Of a stretch of 37,174 nucleotides of DNA, positions 28,779 to 37,146 are shown one piece after another. Made by a program: the position numbers and the translations under genes. How positions within the stretch are numbered: position 1 is the first letter of the stretch; every line of letters starts with the position of its first letter. This DNA comes from an uncultured Prevotella sp. (lineage in GTDB: Bacteria > Bacteroidota > Bacteroidia > Bacteroidales > Bacteroidaceae). Location of the stretch: positions 1 to 37,174 of the forward strand of contig CAMOQW010000010.1 in the NCBI GenBank assembly GCA_946623195.1. The letters are read 5' to 3'. A model generated the notes under the pieces. The model searched no databases and was not told the DNA's origin. It saw only the letters and a program-made list of their open reading frames with translations.

Positions 28779-28818
28779 CCTCCACCTCCCACCTCCAACC
28801 TCCCACCTCTGAAAGGTG
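28779..28818. repeat. CCACCTCC low-complexity repeats in the divergent intergenic region
   Basis: The gap 28644-28958 has the two divergent promoters and, between them, four imperfect copies of CCACCTCC/CCAACCTCC (28779-28810), ending in a small CACCT/AGGTG hairpin (28804-28818). No ORF or known site was seen in the rest of it. Confidence 0.6.
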
Positions 28819-28922
28819 AGCAAAGTGAAACATGCGAAACGTGAGAACCATAATAACAAAAGAAGTTACAAACGCGAAAGTTTGTGAGACACCATTATAC
28901 ACGCGATTCCGGCTTTTTTCCT

Positions 28923-28930
28923 TAATTTTG
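28923..28930 (+). promoter_or_regulatory. Promoter -7 box of the second GH10 gene
   Basis: TAATTTTG, 28 nt before ATG28959. Confidence 0.65.
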
Positions 28931-28958
28931 CAGCCTGAAAACGTAAAAACCTGTATCA

Positions 28959-30923
28959 ATGAAAGCAATCAAGCACTTAATGGCGACACTGCTGTTGGCC
29001 CTCTGGCCGCTGCTGGCCCAGGCACAGCTGTCGTCGAACCCCGACAAGTTTTTGGGAAACATTACCACCGGCTGGCCGGGCAGCATGAACTACGACGGCT
29101 TCGTCTATTCCGACTACTGGAACCAGGTGACACCTGAGAACGGCACCAAGTGGGGCGTCGTAGAGGGCACCCGCAATTCCTACAACTGGGCTGGCGGCGA
29201 CCCAGCCTACAACTATGCCAAGCAGAAGGGCTTCCCCTTCAAGTTCCACTGTCTGGTGTGGGGCTCGCAATACCCCGGCTGGATTAAGAACCTGACCCCC
29301 GCCGAACGCTACAAGGCCATCGAGAAGTGGATGGACACGGTGAAGAAAAAGTATCCTGAGCTGCAACTGATTGACGTGGTCAACGAGGCCGTGGAGGGGC
29401 ATCAGCCCGACTCCTACCTGTTTCGCGAAGCCCTGGGCGGCAACGGCAAGACGGGCTACGACTGGATTATCAAGGCCTTTGAGATGGCCCATGAACGCTG
29501 GCCGCAGGCCATCCTGATATACAACGACTTCAACACCTTCCAGTGGAATACCGACCAGTTCATCGACCTGGTGCGCACGCTGCGTGACGCCGGTGCTCCC
29601 ATCGACGCCTACGGCTGCCAGAGCCACGACCTGGGCGGCGTCAGCCAGCAGACCTTCAAGACGGTGATGGCCAAGATTCAGAATGCCCTGAAGATTCCGA
29701 TGTATATCACCGAGTATGACATCGGCGACACCAACGATGCCAACCAGAAATGGAACTTCCAGCAGCATATTCCCGTGATGTGGGAGGCCGACTACTGTGC
29801 CGGCGTCACGTTGTGGGGCTGGTTCTACGGACATACCTGGATCAAGGACAGCAACACCGGCGAGGAGGGCATCTCGGGTCTCATCAAGGACAAGAAGGAG
29901 CGCTCGGCACTGACGTGGCTGCGCGAATACATGCAGACCGACAAGGCCAAGCAGGCCAAGAGTCCCTTCCCGGGCATGAAGAAAGAGGCCTCCGTCTATG
30001 TGAAGCCCCAGGCCCTGCTGGTCAATGCCGACAAGGAGATGACCATCGACGTGACTGCAGAGATGTGCACCAAGACGGTGCAGACGGTGGCCCTCTATGT
30101 GGACAACAAGCTCCACGAGACGCTGGCCGAGGCTCCCTACCGCTTCACCTATACCCCGCAGAACATCAAGAAGTACAGTCTGAAGGCCGTGGTGACCACC
30201 ACCGACGGCACCAGCTACGAACGCCTGTCGGCATTCACAGCCACCGACAAGTATATTCCCCAGGACGGCGACGTGCTGACGGTGACCGACCGCTTTACCA
30301 GTCTGGCGTCGCTGCAGGGCAAGACCTTCGCCATCGTCAACGAGGCTGAGAAGAAGGCGCTGTATGGCTCCTCGAACCAGAACTTGGGCTACGACACCTA
30401 CGAAAAGGCCTTCGACGACAGCAACAGCGGCTATCTGTTCAAGTTGGTAAACAGCTCCGTATCAGGCAAGTACCTGCTGCGACTCATCACACCCCAGAAC
30501 ACGGAATATAGCATCTGGGGACAACCCGGCTACCTGAACTCGCAGCCCGTCACGGGCAACTGCTGCTTCATCTTAGGTAACAGTCAGCACGACAACGGCC
30601 AGGACATCGACAACGGCGCCCTCTGGGACATCCAGTATGTCGAGGGCAAAGGCTTCTCGCTGAAGAATGTCGGCACGGGGAAGTATCTGAAGAACAACGA
30701 TACCGCCAAATACGACGACCCCACCTATTTCACCTTCGGCACGTTAGGCTACCAGCCCACGGGGGTCCGCGTGACAACCTTCGACAGCAACCGCCGTACC
30801 GCCGACAACGCCGTCTACGACCTGCAGGGCCGCAAGGTGTGTGAGGGCACGTGGCAGGAGGTCGTCCAGCAGCTGAAACCCGGCCTCTATATCCACAACG
30901 GCAGGAAGTACATCAAACGATAA
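28959..30923 (+). CDS. Multidomain secreted GH10 endo-xylanase
   Basis: This 654-residue protein has a signal peptide (1 to about 22, LLAQAQ). The GH10 domain (about 25-325) has acid/base Glu143 in DVVNEA and nucleophile Glu252 in YITEYD; FHCLVWGSQYP is the family's substrate-binding HxxVW block. After it come an Ig-like domain (about 345-430), then a beta-trefoil/lectin-like region (about 440-610) with KYLLRL, KYLKN and similar repeats. The C-terminal tail is VYDLQGRKV...GLYIHNGRKYIKR, again of the sorting-signal type. The domain order suggests a surface-displayed xylanase with a carbohydrate-binding part. It differs clearly from the GH10-CE1 protein at 23.8 kb, so the two are not a recent duplication. 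It has its own promoter and is probably monocistronic. Confidence 0.92.
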   Translation: MKAIKHLMATLLLALWPLLAQAQLSSNPDKFLGNITTGWPGSMNYDGFVYSDYWNQVTPENGTKWGVVEGTRNSYNWAGGDPAYNYAKQKGFPFKFHCLVWGSQYPGWIKNLTPAERYKAIEKWMDTVKKKYPELQLIDVVNEAVEGHQPDSYLFREALGGNGKTGYDWIIKAFEMAHERWPQAILIYNDFNTFQWNTDQFIDLVRTLRDAGAPIDAYGCQSHDLGGVSQQTFKTVMAKIQNALKIPMYITEYDIGDTNDANQKWNFQQHIPVMWEADYCAGVTLWGWFYGHTWIKDSNTGEEGISGLIKDKKERSALTWLREYMQTDKAKQAKSPFPGMKKEASVYVKPQALLVNADKEMTIDVTAEMCTKTVQTVALYVDNKLHETLAEAPYRFTYTPQNIKKYSLKAVVTTTDGTSYERLSAFTATDKYIPQDGDVLTVTDRFTSLASLQGKTFAIVNEAEKKALYGSSNQNLGYDTYEKAFDDSNSGYLFKLVNSSVSGKYLLRLITPQNTEYSIWGQPGYLNSQPVTGNCCFILGNSQHDNGQDIDNGALWDIQYVEGKGFSLKNVGTGKYLKNNDTAKYDDPTYFTFGTLGYQPTGVRVTTFDSNRRTADNAVYDLQGRKVCEGTWQEVVQQLKPGLYIHNGRKYIKR

Positions 30924-31040
30924 CCGCCGCGTAAGACAGCAGGCTCGCTTCGCGCGGGGAGGGCAGCTGTCAAAGGTTAATAAATTGTAATTCACAGCGT
31001 ATTACTGAAGACACATGCCGCTGAAATCAGAATTATTAAG

Positions 31041-31048
31041 TATCTTTG
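31041..31048 (+). promoter_or_regulatory. Promoter -7 box of the sugar permease gene
   Basis: TATCTTTG, 31 nt before ATG31080. Confidence 0.7.
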
Positions 31049-31079
31049 CAGCACACTTTTCGATAGACCGAAAGCAAAT

Positions 31080-32411
31080 ATGAATAACAACAAAGAATCT
31101 ATCATCGCTAAAGACGGCGTGAGTTATCTCGTGCCCTTCATCCTCGTCACGTCATGCTTTGCACTGTGGGGCTTTGCCAACGACATCACCAACCCCATGG
31201 TGAAGGCGTTCTCCAAGATTTTCCGAATGAGCGTCACCGACGGCGCCCTGGTGCAGGTGGCCTTCTATGGCGGCTATTTCGCCATGGCCTTCCCCGCCGC
31301 CATGTTCATCCGCAAATACAGCTACAAGGCCGGCGTGCTGATGGGACTCGGACTCTATGCCACCGGAGCACTGCTCTTCCTGCCGGCATCCATGACGGGC
31401 ATGTACTATCCCTTCCTCGTGGCCTACTTCATCCTGACCTGCGGACTGTCGTTCCTCGAAACGTCCTGCAACCCATACATCCTGTCGATGGGCAGCGAGG
31501 AAACCAGCACCCGGCGTCTAAACCTGGCACAGTGCTTCAACCCCATGGGGTCGCTCTGCGGCATGTATGTCGCCATGAACTTTATCCAGGCCCGCCTCAA
31601 CCCCGCCAGCACCGAGGAGCGCGCCCTGCTCTCCGATGCCGACTTTGCCGCCATGCGCGATGCCGACCTCAGCGTGCTCATCACGCCCTATCTGGCCATC
31701 GGTGCCGTCATCGCCGTGATGTTCTGCGTCATCTGGTTCACCAAGATGCCCCATAATGCCGACAAGAACCACGACGTACACCCGCTGGCCACGCTCAAGC
31801 GCATCTGCCGCATCGGCTACTACCGCGAAGGCGTCATCGCCCAGTTCTTCTATGTCGGCGTACAGATTATGTGCTGGACGTTCATTATACAATATGGTAC
31901 GCGCGTACTGATGAACGAGGGCATGTCGGAGATTGATGCCGAGGTGACGTCGCAGCGTTACAACATCATCGCTATGGCCATCTTCGTCACCTCGCGGTTC
32001 GTATGCACCTACTTCCTCAAGTTCATCAACGCCGGAGCCTTGCTGGGACTGCTGGCCCTGGTGGGTGCCCTGCTCACCCTGGGGGTCATCGTCATCGACG
32101 GAAGGGCCGGGCTCTACTGTCTGGTGGCCATCTCGGCCTGCATGTCGCTCATGTTCCCCACCATCTATGGCATCGCCCTGCAAGGGCTGGGCGACGATGC
32201 CAAGTTTGGGGCTGCCGGTCTCATCATGGCCATCCTGGGCGGTTCCGTGCTGCCCCCGCTTCAGGCTGCCATCATCGACATGGGCACCGTATTCGGTATG
32301 CCGGCCGTCAACGTATCCTTCGTGCTGCCCCTGTTCTGCTTCCTCGTCATCATCGTCTACGGCTATCGCACCTATGTACGTACGCAAATACCTGCTTCAC
32401 CTACCCAGTAA
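31080..32411 (+). CDS. FucP-type MFS sugar permease
   Basis: This 443-residue inner-membrane protein has about 12 transmembrane helices and belongs to the FucP branch of the major facilitator superfamily, which imports fucose, glucose/galactose or related monosaccharides with protons. Family blocks are SCFALWGFANDITNPM in helix 1, FYGGYFAMAFPAAMF in helix 2, SFLETSCNPYIL in helix 5, LNLAQCFNPMGSL next to it, and a late FPTIYGIALQGLG. The acidic ANDIT aspartate and LETSCNP glutamate correspond to charged positions implicated in transport in E. coli FucP. The precise sugar is undetermined; being next to two xylanases, xylose, arabinose or glucose are candidates besides fucose. It has its own promoter and may be expressed independently of them. 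Confidence 0.88.
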   Translation: MNNNKESIIAKDGVSYLVPFILVTSCFALWGFANDITNPMVKAFSKIFRMSVTDGALVQVAFYGGYFAMAFPAAMFIRKYSYKAGVLMGLGLYATGALLFLPASMTGMYYPFLVAYFILTCGLSFLETSCNPYILSMGSEETSTRRLNLAQCFNPMGSLCGMYVAMNFIQARLNPASTEERALLSDADFAAMRDADLSVLITPYLAIGAVIAVMFCVIWFTKMPHNADKNHDVHPLATLKRICRIGYYREGVIAQFFYVGVQIMCWTFIIQYGTRVLMNEGMSEIDAEVTSQRYNIIAMAIFVTSRFVCTYFLKFINAGALLGLLALVGALLTLGVIVIDGRAGLYCLVAISACMSLMFPTIYGIALQGLGDDAKFGAAGLIMAILGGSVLPPLQAAIIDMGTVFGMPAVNVSFVLPLFCFLVIIVYGYRTYVRTQIPASPTQ

Positions 32412-32538
32412 AGCGACTGGAATAGGTCCTAAAGCCCCGTTCTGACGAAGAAAAAGCCCCATCGGCAGAATATTATTCTACCAAGAGACCGATTCGAAGA
32501 CCAAAACAGACGATTCATTTGTAGAAATGGCATCCAGC

Positions 32539-32582
32539 AGGAATATCCTCCGAATTCAAGCAAGAATTTGGAGGATATTTCT
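32539..32582. promoter_or_regulatory. Near-perfect 16-19-bp inverted repeat over the metY promoter
   Basis: AATATCCTCCGAATTC (32542-32557) and GAATTTGGAGGATATT (32564-32579) pair at 15 of 16 positions around a 6-nt gap, with the stem extending about three more pairs outward. The right arm contains the TTTG of the -33 element, so a protein bound here would compete with sigma factor. No T tract follows on the plus strand, so termination of the permease transcript is less likely. Confidence 0.7.
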
Positions 32583-32598
32583 AAAGTTCGTAACTTTG
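32567..32598 (+). promoter_or_regulatory. Promoter of the sulfur-assimilation operon
   Basis: TTTG at 32567-32570, 20-nt spacer, TAACTTTG at 32591-32598: a full consensus promoter. The leader before ATG32651 is about 48 nt, AT-rich, with a purine-rich AAAGAAAGGAAA stretch and no riboswitch-like structure. Confidence 0.8.
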
Positions 32599-32650
32599 CA
32601 CCCAGAAACAGTAAACATTAAACAATAACAAAAAAAGAAAGGAAACAGTT

Positions 32651-33943
32651 ATGAGTACAAAGAAGAACTACCGATTCGAGACATTGCAACTGCATGTAGG
32701 CCAGGAACAGGCCGACCCCGCTACGGACGCACGCGCCGTACCCATCTACCAGACCACCAGCTACGTGTTCCGCAACTCACAGCACGCCGCCGACCGCTTC
32801 GGACTGCGCGATGCCGGCAACATCTACGGCCGACTGACCAATTCGACACAGGGTGTGTTCGAAGACCGTGTGGCAGCCCTGGAGGGTGGTGTGGCCGGCC
32901 TGGCAGTAGCCAGCGGTGCTGCCGCCGTGACGTATGCCCTGCAAAACATTGCCGGTGCCGGCGACCACATCGTAGCTGCCGACAACCTGTATGGCGGCAG
33001 TTTCAACCTGATCACGCATACACTGGCCACACAGGGCGTCAGCAACACCATCGTCAACGTGAACGACCTGAAGGCGGTGGAGGCGGCCATACAGCCTAAC
33101 ACCAAGGCGGTGTATGCCGAGACCTTCGGCAACCCCAATTCGGACGTGACGAATATCGATGCACTGGCCGAGGTGGCCCACCGCCACAACATCCCCCTGA
33201 TTATCGACAACACATTCGGCACCCCCTTCCTGATTCGTCCCATCGAGCACGGGGCCGACATCGTGGTGCATTCGGCCACCAAGTTCATCGGCGGCCACGG
33301 CAGCAGCCTGGGCGGTGTCATCGTGGACGGCGGACAGTTCAATTGGAAGGCCAATGCCGACAAGTTCCCCACCCTGGCCAAGCCCGATCCGTCGTATCAT
33401 GGTGCCGTATTTGCCGACGTAGCAGGGGCTGCCGCCTTCGTCACCCGCATCCGTGCCGTCATTTTGCGCGACACCGGTGCAACAATTTCGCCCTTCAACG
33501 CGTTTATATTATTGCAGGGCCTCGAGACACTGAGTCTGCGCGTGGAGCGACACGTAGAGAATGCCCTGAAGGTAGTGGAATTCCTGCAGAACCATCCGAA
33601 GGTGGCGCGTGTGAACCACCCCAGCCTGCCCTCGCATCCCGACCATGAGCTGTACAAGCAGTACTTCCCGAAGGGTGCCGGCAGCATCTTCACCTTCGAG
33701 ATCAAGGGTGGCGAACAGGAGGCCTGGAAGTTCATCGACTCGCTGGAGATATTCTCCCTGCTGGCCAATGTGGCCGACGTGAAGAGCCTGGTCATCCACC
33801 CCTACACCACCACCCACTCGCAGATGTCGCCCGAGGAGCTGGAACAGCAGCACATCACGCCGTCAACGGTACGCCTCAGCATCGGCACCGAGCACATTGA
33901 CGACATCCTGGACGACCTGCGCCAGGCCTTTGAGAAGATTTAA
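32651..33943 (+). CDS. metY: O-acetylhomoserine sulfhydrylase
   Basis: This 430-residue PLP enzyme of the Cys/Met metabolism family joins sulfide to O-acetylhomoserine to give homocysteine. The PLP lysine is Lys211 in HSATKFIGGHG. Other landmarks are the N-terminal VPIYQTTSYVF block, the IYGRLTNSTQGVFEDRVAALEGG phosphate-binding region, AETFGNPNSDVTNID, and the SIGTEHIDDI motif at the end. The length of about 430 and the inserted RPIEHGADIVVHS segment fit the O-acetylhomoserine (MetY) branch rather than the shorter cystathionine gamma-synthases of about 380-400. It is the first gene of a two-gene unit with cysK; both consume sulfide. A candidate operator overlaps its promoter. Confidence 0.92.
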   Translation: MSTKKNYRFETLQLHVGQEQADPATDARAVPIYQTTSYVFRNSQHAADRFGLRDAGNIYGRLTNSTQGVFEDRVAALEGGVAGLAVASGAAAVTYALQNIAGAGDHIVAADNLYGGSFNLITHTLATQGVSNTIVNVNDLKAVEAAIQPNTKAVYAETFGNPNSDVTNIDALAEVAHRHNIPLIIDNTFGTPFLIRPIEHGADIVVHSATKFIGGHGSSLGGVIVDGGQFNWKANADKFPTLAKPDPSYHGAVFADVAGAAAFVTRIRAVILRDTGATISPFNAFILLQGLETLSLRVERHVENALKVVEFLQNHPKVARVNHPSLPSHPDHELYKQYFPKGAGSIFTFEIKGGEQEAWKFIDSLEIFSLLANVADVKSLVIHPYTTTHSQMSPEELEQQHITPSTVRLSIGTEHIDDILDDLRQAFEKI

Positions 33944-33945
33944 TT

Positions 33946-34009
33946 CATCGGGACATCGAAGCATCGGGACATCGAAGCATCGAAACATCGAAGCATCGAA
34001 ACATCGAAA
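33946..34009 (+). repeat. Eight tandem copies of the octamer CATCGRRR
   Basis: Eight head-to-tail octamers with no interruptions fill most of the metY-cysK gap: CATCGGGA, CATCGAAG, CATCGGGA, CATCGAAG, CATCGAAA, CATCGAAG, CATCGAAA, CATCGAAA. A poly-A stretch then leads to the cysK start. A 16-bp higher-order period is also visible. Confidence 0.95.
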
Positions 34010-34027
34010 AAAAAAGAATAAAAAACT

Positions 34028-34975
34028 ATGGCAAAGATTGCAAAACAGCTGACCGAGCTCATCGGCAACACCCCACTATTAGAGCTCACCAAATTCTCGC
34101 AGCAGCAGGGCCTTCAGACCCCGATTATTGCGAAAGTAGAGTACTTCAACCCCGGCGGCAGCGTGAAAGACCGCATTGCCCTGGCTATGATAGAGGATGC
34201 CGAACAGAAAGGGCTGCTGAAGCCGGGGGCCACCATCATCGAACCAACCAGTGGCAACACGGGCGTGGGTCTGGCCCTGGTGTCGGCCGTCAAGGGCTAC
34301 AAGCTCATTCTGACCATGCCGGAGACGATGAGCATTGAGCGCCGCAACCTGGTGAAGGCATACGGTGCCGAGGTGCGGCTGACTTCCGGCAAGGACGGTA
34401 TGCCAGGTGCCATCCGTGCGGCCGAGGAGCTGCGCGACTCCATACCGGGCAGCATCATCCTGCAGCAGTTTGAGAATGCCGCCAACCCCGCCAAGCACTA
34501 TGCCACCACGGGACCGGAGATTTGGACCCAGACCGACGGCGATGTCGACATCTTCGTGGCCGGCGTAGGCACGGGCGGCACGGTATCGGGAGTGGCCAAG
34601 TTTCTGAAGGAGAAGAAACCCGCCGTCAAGGTAGTGGCCGTGGAGCCGAAGTCGAGTCCGGTGCTGAACGGTGGCCAGAGCGGTCCTCACAAGATTCAGG
34701 GTATTGGTGCCGGCTTCGTGCCCAAGACGTATAGCAGCGACGTCATTGACGAGGTGTTCGACGTAGAGAACGACGACGCCATCCGCACGGGTCGCCTGGT
34801 AGCACAGCAGGAAGGTCTGCTGGTGGGCATCTCAGCAGGTGCCGCCCTCTACGCTGCCGCCGAGGTTGCCAAGCGTCCGGAGAACCAGGGCAAGAAGATT
34901 GTGGTGCTGTTGCCCGACACGGGCGAGCGCTATCTGTCTACGGTGCTCTACGCCTTCGAGGACTATCCCTTGTAG
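34028..34975 (+). CDS. cysK: Cysteine synthase (O-acetylserine sulfhydrylase)
   Basis: This 315-residue cytosolic PLP enzyme makes cysteine from O-acetylserine and sulfide. The PLP lysine is Lys47 in [10 protein letters not shown]. The substrate loop TSGNTG is at residues 74-79, and the phosphate-binding GVGTGGT lies mid-protein. The conserved [13 protein letters not shown] and GISAGAA blocks follow, and the length is typical of CysK. It lies 84 bp after metY and is presumably cotranscribed; the gap is filled by an octamer repeat array. The last 13 bp overlap the convergent aminotransferase gene. Confidence 0.96.
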   Translation: MAKIAKQLTELIGNTPLLELTKFSQQQGLQTPIIAKVEYFNPGGSVKDRIALAMIEDAEQKGLLKPGATIIEPTSGNTGVGLALVSAVKGYKLILTMPETMSIERRNLVKAYGAEVRLTSGKDGMPGAIRAAEELRDSIPGSIILQQFENAANPAKHYATTGPEIWTQTDGDVDIFVAGVGTGGTVSGVAKFLKEKKPAVKVVAVEPKSSPVLNGGQSGPHKIQGIGAGFVPKTYSSDVIDEVFDVENDDAIRTGRLVAQQEGLLVGISAGAALYAAAEVAKRPENQGKKIVVLLPDTGERYLSTVLYAFEDYPL

Positions 34976-35988
34976 TCGGTCAGAAAATCGCCCACTGCCT
35001 CCACCAGTGCGTCGTTCTCCTCGGGCAACTGAGCCGAGACGCGGAAGAAATGGTTGGAGAGTCCATAGAAGTTCTGGCAGTCGCGGATGAGTATGCCTCG
35101 TTCGTGGACGAGCCAGGACTTCAGTTCTGTGGCGGTGGCGGGCTCTATCTCGCAGAGCATGTAGTTGGTCTTGGTCTCGAAGACGCGGATACCCTCCAGG
35201 CGGCGCAGGGCCTGACGCAGGCGCTCGGTCTCCTTCAGATAGGCATCCAGGTCGGCAACAGCGGGCTGCTGATGCTGCAGCAGGAACGTGCCGGCTTCGA
35301 TGGCCAGCGCATTGACCGACCACGGACGGCGTAGGTCGCGCAGCAGTCGCAGCAGGTCGGGGTCGGCAGTCACGTAGCCCAGCCGCAGTCCGGGAATGCC
35401 GTACTCCTTGCTCAGCGAGTGGAGGATGAAGAGATTCTGCAGACCCATCATCTCGCGCGGAACCAGCAGCTCTGCCTTCGTGTAAGCCTCGTACGATTGG
35501 TCGACGACGAAGGTATAGCGGGGCGAGCGGCGCACGACATAGTCGACGAAACCCTTCATCAGCACGTTGCCCGACGGGTTGTTGGGATTGCAGATCCAGT
35601 AGACGCGGTCGGCAGGCAAGCTTTGCAGGTCGTCGTTATTCTCGTAGGAGATGATATGGTTGAACATGCGGCAGGCATCGGCATACTCGCAGTAGGTGGG
35701 CTGCGGAATGATGGAGGCACTGTCGTGAAGCAGCTGGGCGATCAGGTAGATGGCCTCGGTGGCCCCGTTGGTCACCATGACGGCTTCGGGCGAGATGCCC
35801 AGTCGGTGCGCTATCAGTCGCTCCAACTGGCGCGGCTGGGGTTCGGGATAGTGGCTGACGACATCGAAATGCTCCGTCAGATATTCCTTCAGCAGCGTGT
35901 GGTCCGCATGTTGAAAGATGTTGGAGCTGAAGTTCATCTTCACCAGCTCACCATAGCGGTAGATGTCGTCGCCGTGTCCTTCTATCAT
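34963..35988 (-). CDS. Class I/II PLP aminotransferase, threonine-phosphate decarboxylase-like
   Basis: This 341-residue fold-type I PLP enzyme resembles histidinol-phosphate aminotransferases and especially CobD-type L-threonine-phosphate decarboxylases, which make the aminopropanol phosphate of cobalamin. The start [22 protein letters not shown] is CobD-like. The PLP lysine is Lys194 in [17 protein letters not shown], the binding motif CNPNNPSG is at 133-140, and a conserved arginine lies near the end (FFRVSAQL). Decarboxylase and aminotransferase cannot be separated safely by motif reading, so the symbol is left blank. The ATG overlaps the stop of the ABC ATPase gene (ATGA, 35985-35988), so the two are coupled. 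An ABC ATPase beside a CobD-like gene supports a cobalamin link. Confidence 0.72.
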   Translation of the reverse strand: MIEGHGDDIYRYGELVKMNFSSNIFQHADHTLLKEYLTEHFDVVSHYPEPQPRQLERLIAHRLGISPEAVMVTNGATEAIYLIAQLLHDSASIIPQPTYCEYADACRMFNHIISYENNDDLQSLPADRVYWICNPNNPSGNVLMKGFVDYVVRRSPRYTFVVDQSYEAYTKAELLVPREMMGLQNLFILHSLSKEYGIPGLRLGYVTADPDLLRLLRDLRRPWSVNALAIEAGTFLLQHQQPAVADLDAYLKETERLRQALRRLEGIRVFETKTNYMLCEIEPATATELKSWLVHERGILIRDCQNFYGLSNHFFRVSAQLPEENDALVEAVGDFLTDYKG

Positions 35989-36764
35989 TTCTTTACACTG
36001 ATGGTTAATGACTGGCGGTCGAAGGTGATGCCGTCGTGTTCTATAAAACGCCCCAAGGCTCCCTCCCGGGCCAACTGCTGCGGAGTGCCTACGCTGAGCA
36101 GGCCGGGCTCCATCAGCCAGATGCAGTCGGCCAGCTGCAAGGCCAGCTCCACATCGTGGGTCGACAGGAAAATGGTCTTCTGCTGCTCCCGGGCCAGCCG
36201 GCGCAGCAGTTGCATGGTTTCCACCTTACTGGGGAAGTCGAGGAAGGCGGTAGGTTCGTCCAGATAGATGACGGGAGTCTGCTGGGCCAGGGCCTTGGCA
36301 ATCATCACCTTCTGACGCTCGCCGTCACTCAGGGTGTGAATCAGGCGACGGCGCAACGGCTCGATGCCCACCTGGCGGATGGCATCGTCCACGACGGCCC
36401 GGTCGTCAGCCTGCAGCGTACCCCAGAAACCCGTATAGGGCGAACGGCCCATGCCTACCAGTTCCGTGACGGTCATGTTGCGCACGTCGGGCTTCTCGGT
36501 CAAGACCACGCCTATCTGGTGGCTCAGCTCCTTGTCGCTATAGTCGTCCAGATTGCGCCCCGACAGGCTGATGGTGCCGCCCAGTTTCGGCTGGAAGGCG
36601 GACAGCGTGCGGAGCAGCGTCGACTTGCCGATGCCGTTGCGCCCTAACAGGCAGGTCAGCTCGCCACTGCTGATGGCAGCGTCGAGCCCGTCGGCCACCA
36701 CTTTCTGACCACTCTTGGTGACATAGCCTATCTTGAGATAATGAAGTACTACCGTTTGAACCAT
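35985..36764 (-). CDS. FecE/BtuD-type ABC transporter ATPase
   Basis: This 259-residue ATP-binding subunit energises uptake of iron-siderophore, heme or vitamin B12 class substrates. The Walker A motif GRNGIGKST (41-49), signature LSDGERQ (145-151), Walker B VIYLDEP (165-171), and a later STHD H-loop are all present, so the ATPase looks intact. The permease and substrate-binding subunits are not in the window; they may lie elsewhere, or the gene may be an orphan partner. The predicted promoter box ends 4 nt before the ATG, so the mRNA is nearly leaderless. It is coupled to the CobD-like gene by ATGA. B12 is the favoured substrate because of that neighbour, but siderophore or heme uptake cannot be excluded. 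Confidence 0.85.
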   Translation of the reverse strand: MVQTVVLHYLKIGYVTKSGQKVVADGLDAAISSGELTCLLGRNGIGKSTLLRTLSAFQPKLGGTISLSGRNLDDYSDKELSHQIGVVLTEKPDVRNMTVTELVGMGRSPYTGFWGTLQADDRAVVDDAIRQVGIEPLRRRLIHTLSDGERQKVMIAKALAQQTPVIYLDEPTAFLDFPSKVETMQLLRRLAREQQKTIFLSTHDVELALQLADCIWLMEPGLLSVGTPQQLAREGALGRFIEHDGITFDRQSLTISVKK

Positions 36765-36768
36765 GCTG

Positions 36769-36776
36769 CAAAATTA
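36769..36776 (-). promoter_or_regulatory. Promoter -7 box of the ABC ATPase operon, nearly leaderless
   Basis: TAATTTTG on the minus strand, 4 nt before the ATG at 36764. There is no room for a cobalamin riboswitch or a normal ribosome binding site in the leader. Confidence 0.55.
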
Positions 36777-36856
36777 CAAAGAAGCCACGAAACCACCAAA
36801 TCTTTTACCCGAAATACTTTATTTGCACCAAGAAATAAAAATAATTCCGTTTTTAT

Positions 36857-36887
36857 TTTGTGTTTTGCTCACTTATTCGTACCTTTG
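36857..36887 (+). promoter_or_regulatory. Promoter of the tRNA-Leu gene
   Basis: TTTG at 36857-36860, 19-nt spacer, TACCTTTG at 36880-36887, then about 11 nt to the mature tRNA 5' end. Confidence 0.8.
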
Positions 36888-36898
36888 CACCCGCTAAA

Positions 36899-36980
36899 GC
36901 CCAGATGGCGGAATCGGTAGACGCGCTGGTCTCAAACACCAGTGGGGCAACCCATCCCGGTTCGAGCCCGGGTCTGGGTA
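36899..36980 (+). tRNA. tRNA-Leu, anticodon CAA
   Basis: The acceptor stem GCCCAGA pairs with TCTGGGT (first pair G-T), with discriminator A. The anticodon stem CTGGT/ACCAG encloses CTCAAAC, giving anticodon CAA, which reads UUG. A long variable arm (class II tRNA) and the T arm CCGGTTCGAGCCCGG follow. The 3' CCA is not encoded and must be added. At 82 nt it is a normal tRNA-Leu. Confidence 0.95.
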
Positions 36981-36985
36981 CTTAG

Positions 36986-37026
36986 AACACCTTGTAAATC
37001 GTTGATTTACAAGGTGTTTTCTCTTT
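36986..37026 (+). terminator. Terminator of tRNA-Leu
   Basis: AACACCTTGTAAATC pairs perfectly with GATTTACAAGGTGTT around a 3-nt loop, followed by TTCTCTTT. It begins 5 nt after the tRNA. Confidence 0.9.
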
Positions 37027-37038
37027 CTAGGGTGTTAA

Positions 37039-37146
37039 AAAGGGCTATCCAACAAAGTATTCTGGTGGGCCATAGGCATCTTTGAAGTAGCCGTGTGCCT
37101 TGCCATCTACTTCGGTGGCAACGCTCTGCTCTCCGCCATTCGGTAA
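37039..37146 (+). pseudogene. Short open stretch resembling a membrane protein tail
   Basis: After a stop codon, 35 codons read KGLSNKVFWWAIGIFEVAV, then CLAIYFGGNALLSAIR and stop. This looks like a hydrophobic C-terminal segment, but there is no ATG, promoter or upstream coding sequence, so it is probably a fragment left beside the tRNA gene. I recognise no family. Confidence 0.25.

Noticed and set aside
28977..30116. 379-codon minus-strand frame inside the second GH10 gene
   Set aside because: Shadow of a gene with intact GH10 catalytic motifs; composition is Val/Leu/His/Gly-rich as expected for a reversed frame.
32412..32650. SAM or other riboswitch before metY
   Set aside because: The leader after the promoter is only about 48 nt of A-rich sequence; the long inverted repeat lies upstream of the transcription start.
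33946..34009. CRISPR array
   Set aside because: The units are 8 bp and contiguous, with no spacers and no cas genes.
36765..36879. Cobalamin riboswitch before the ABC ATPase/CobD-like operon
   Set aside because: The promoter box lies 4 nt from the start codon, and no conserved B12-box-like sequence was seen further upstream.
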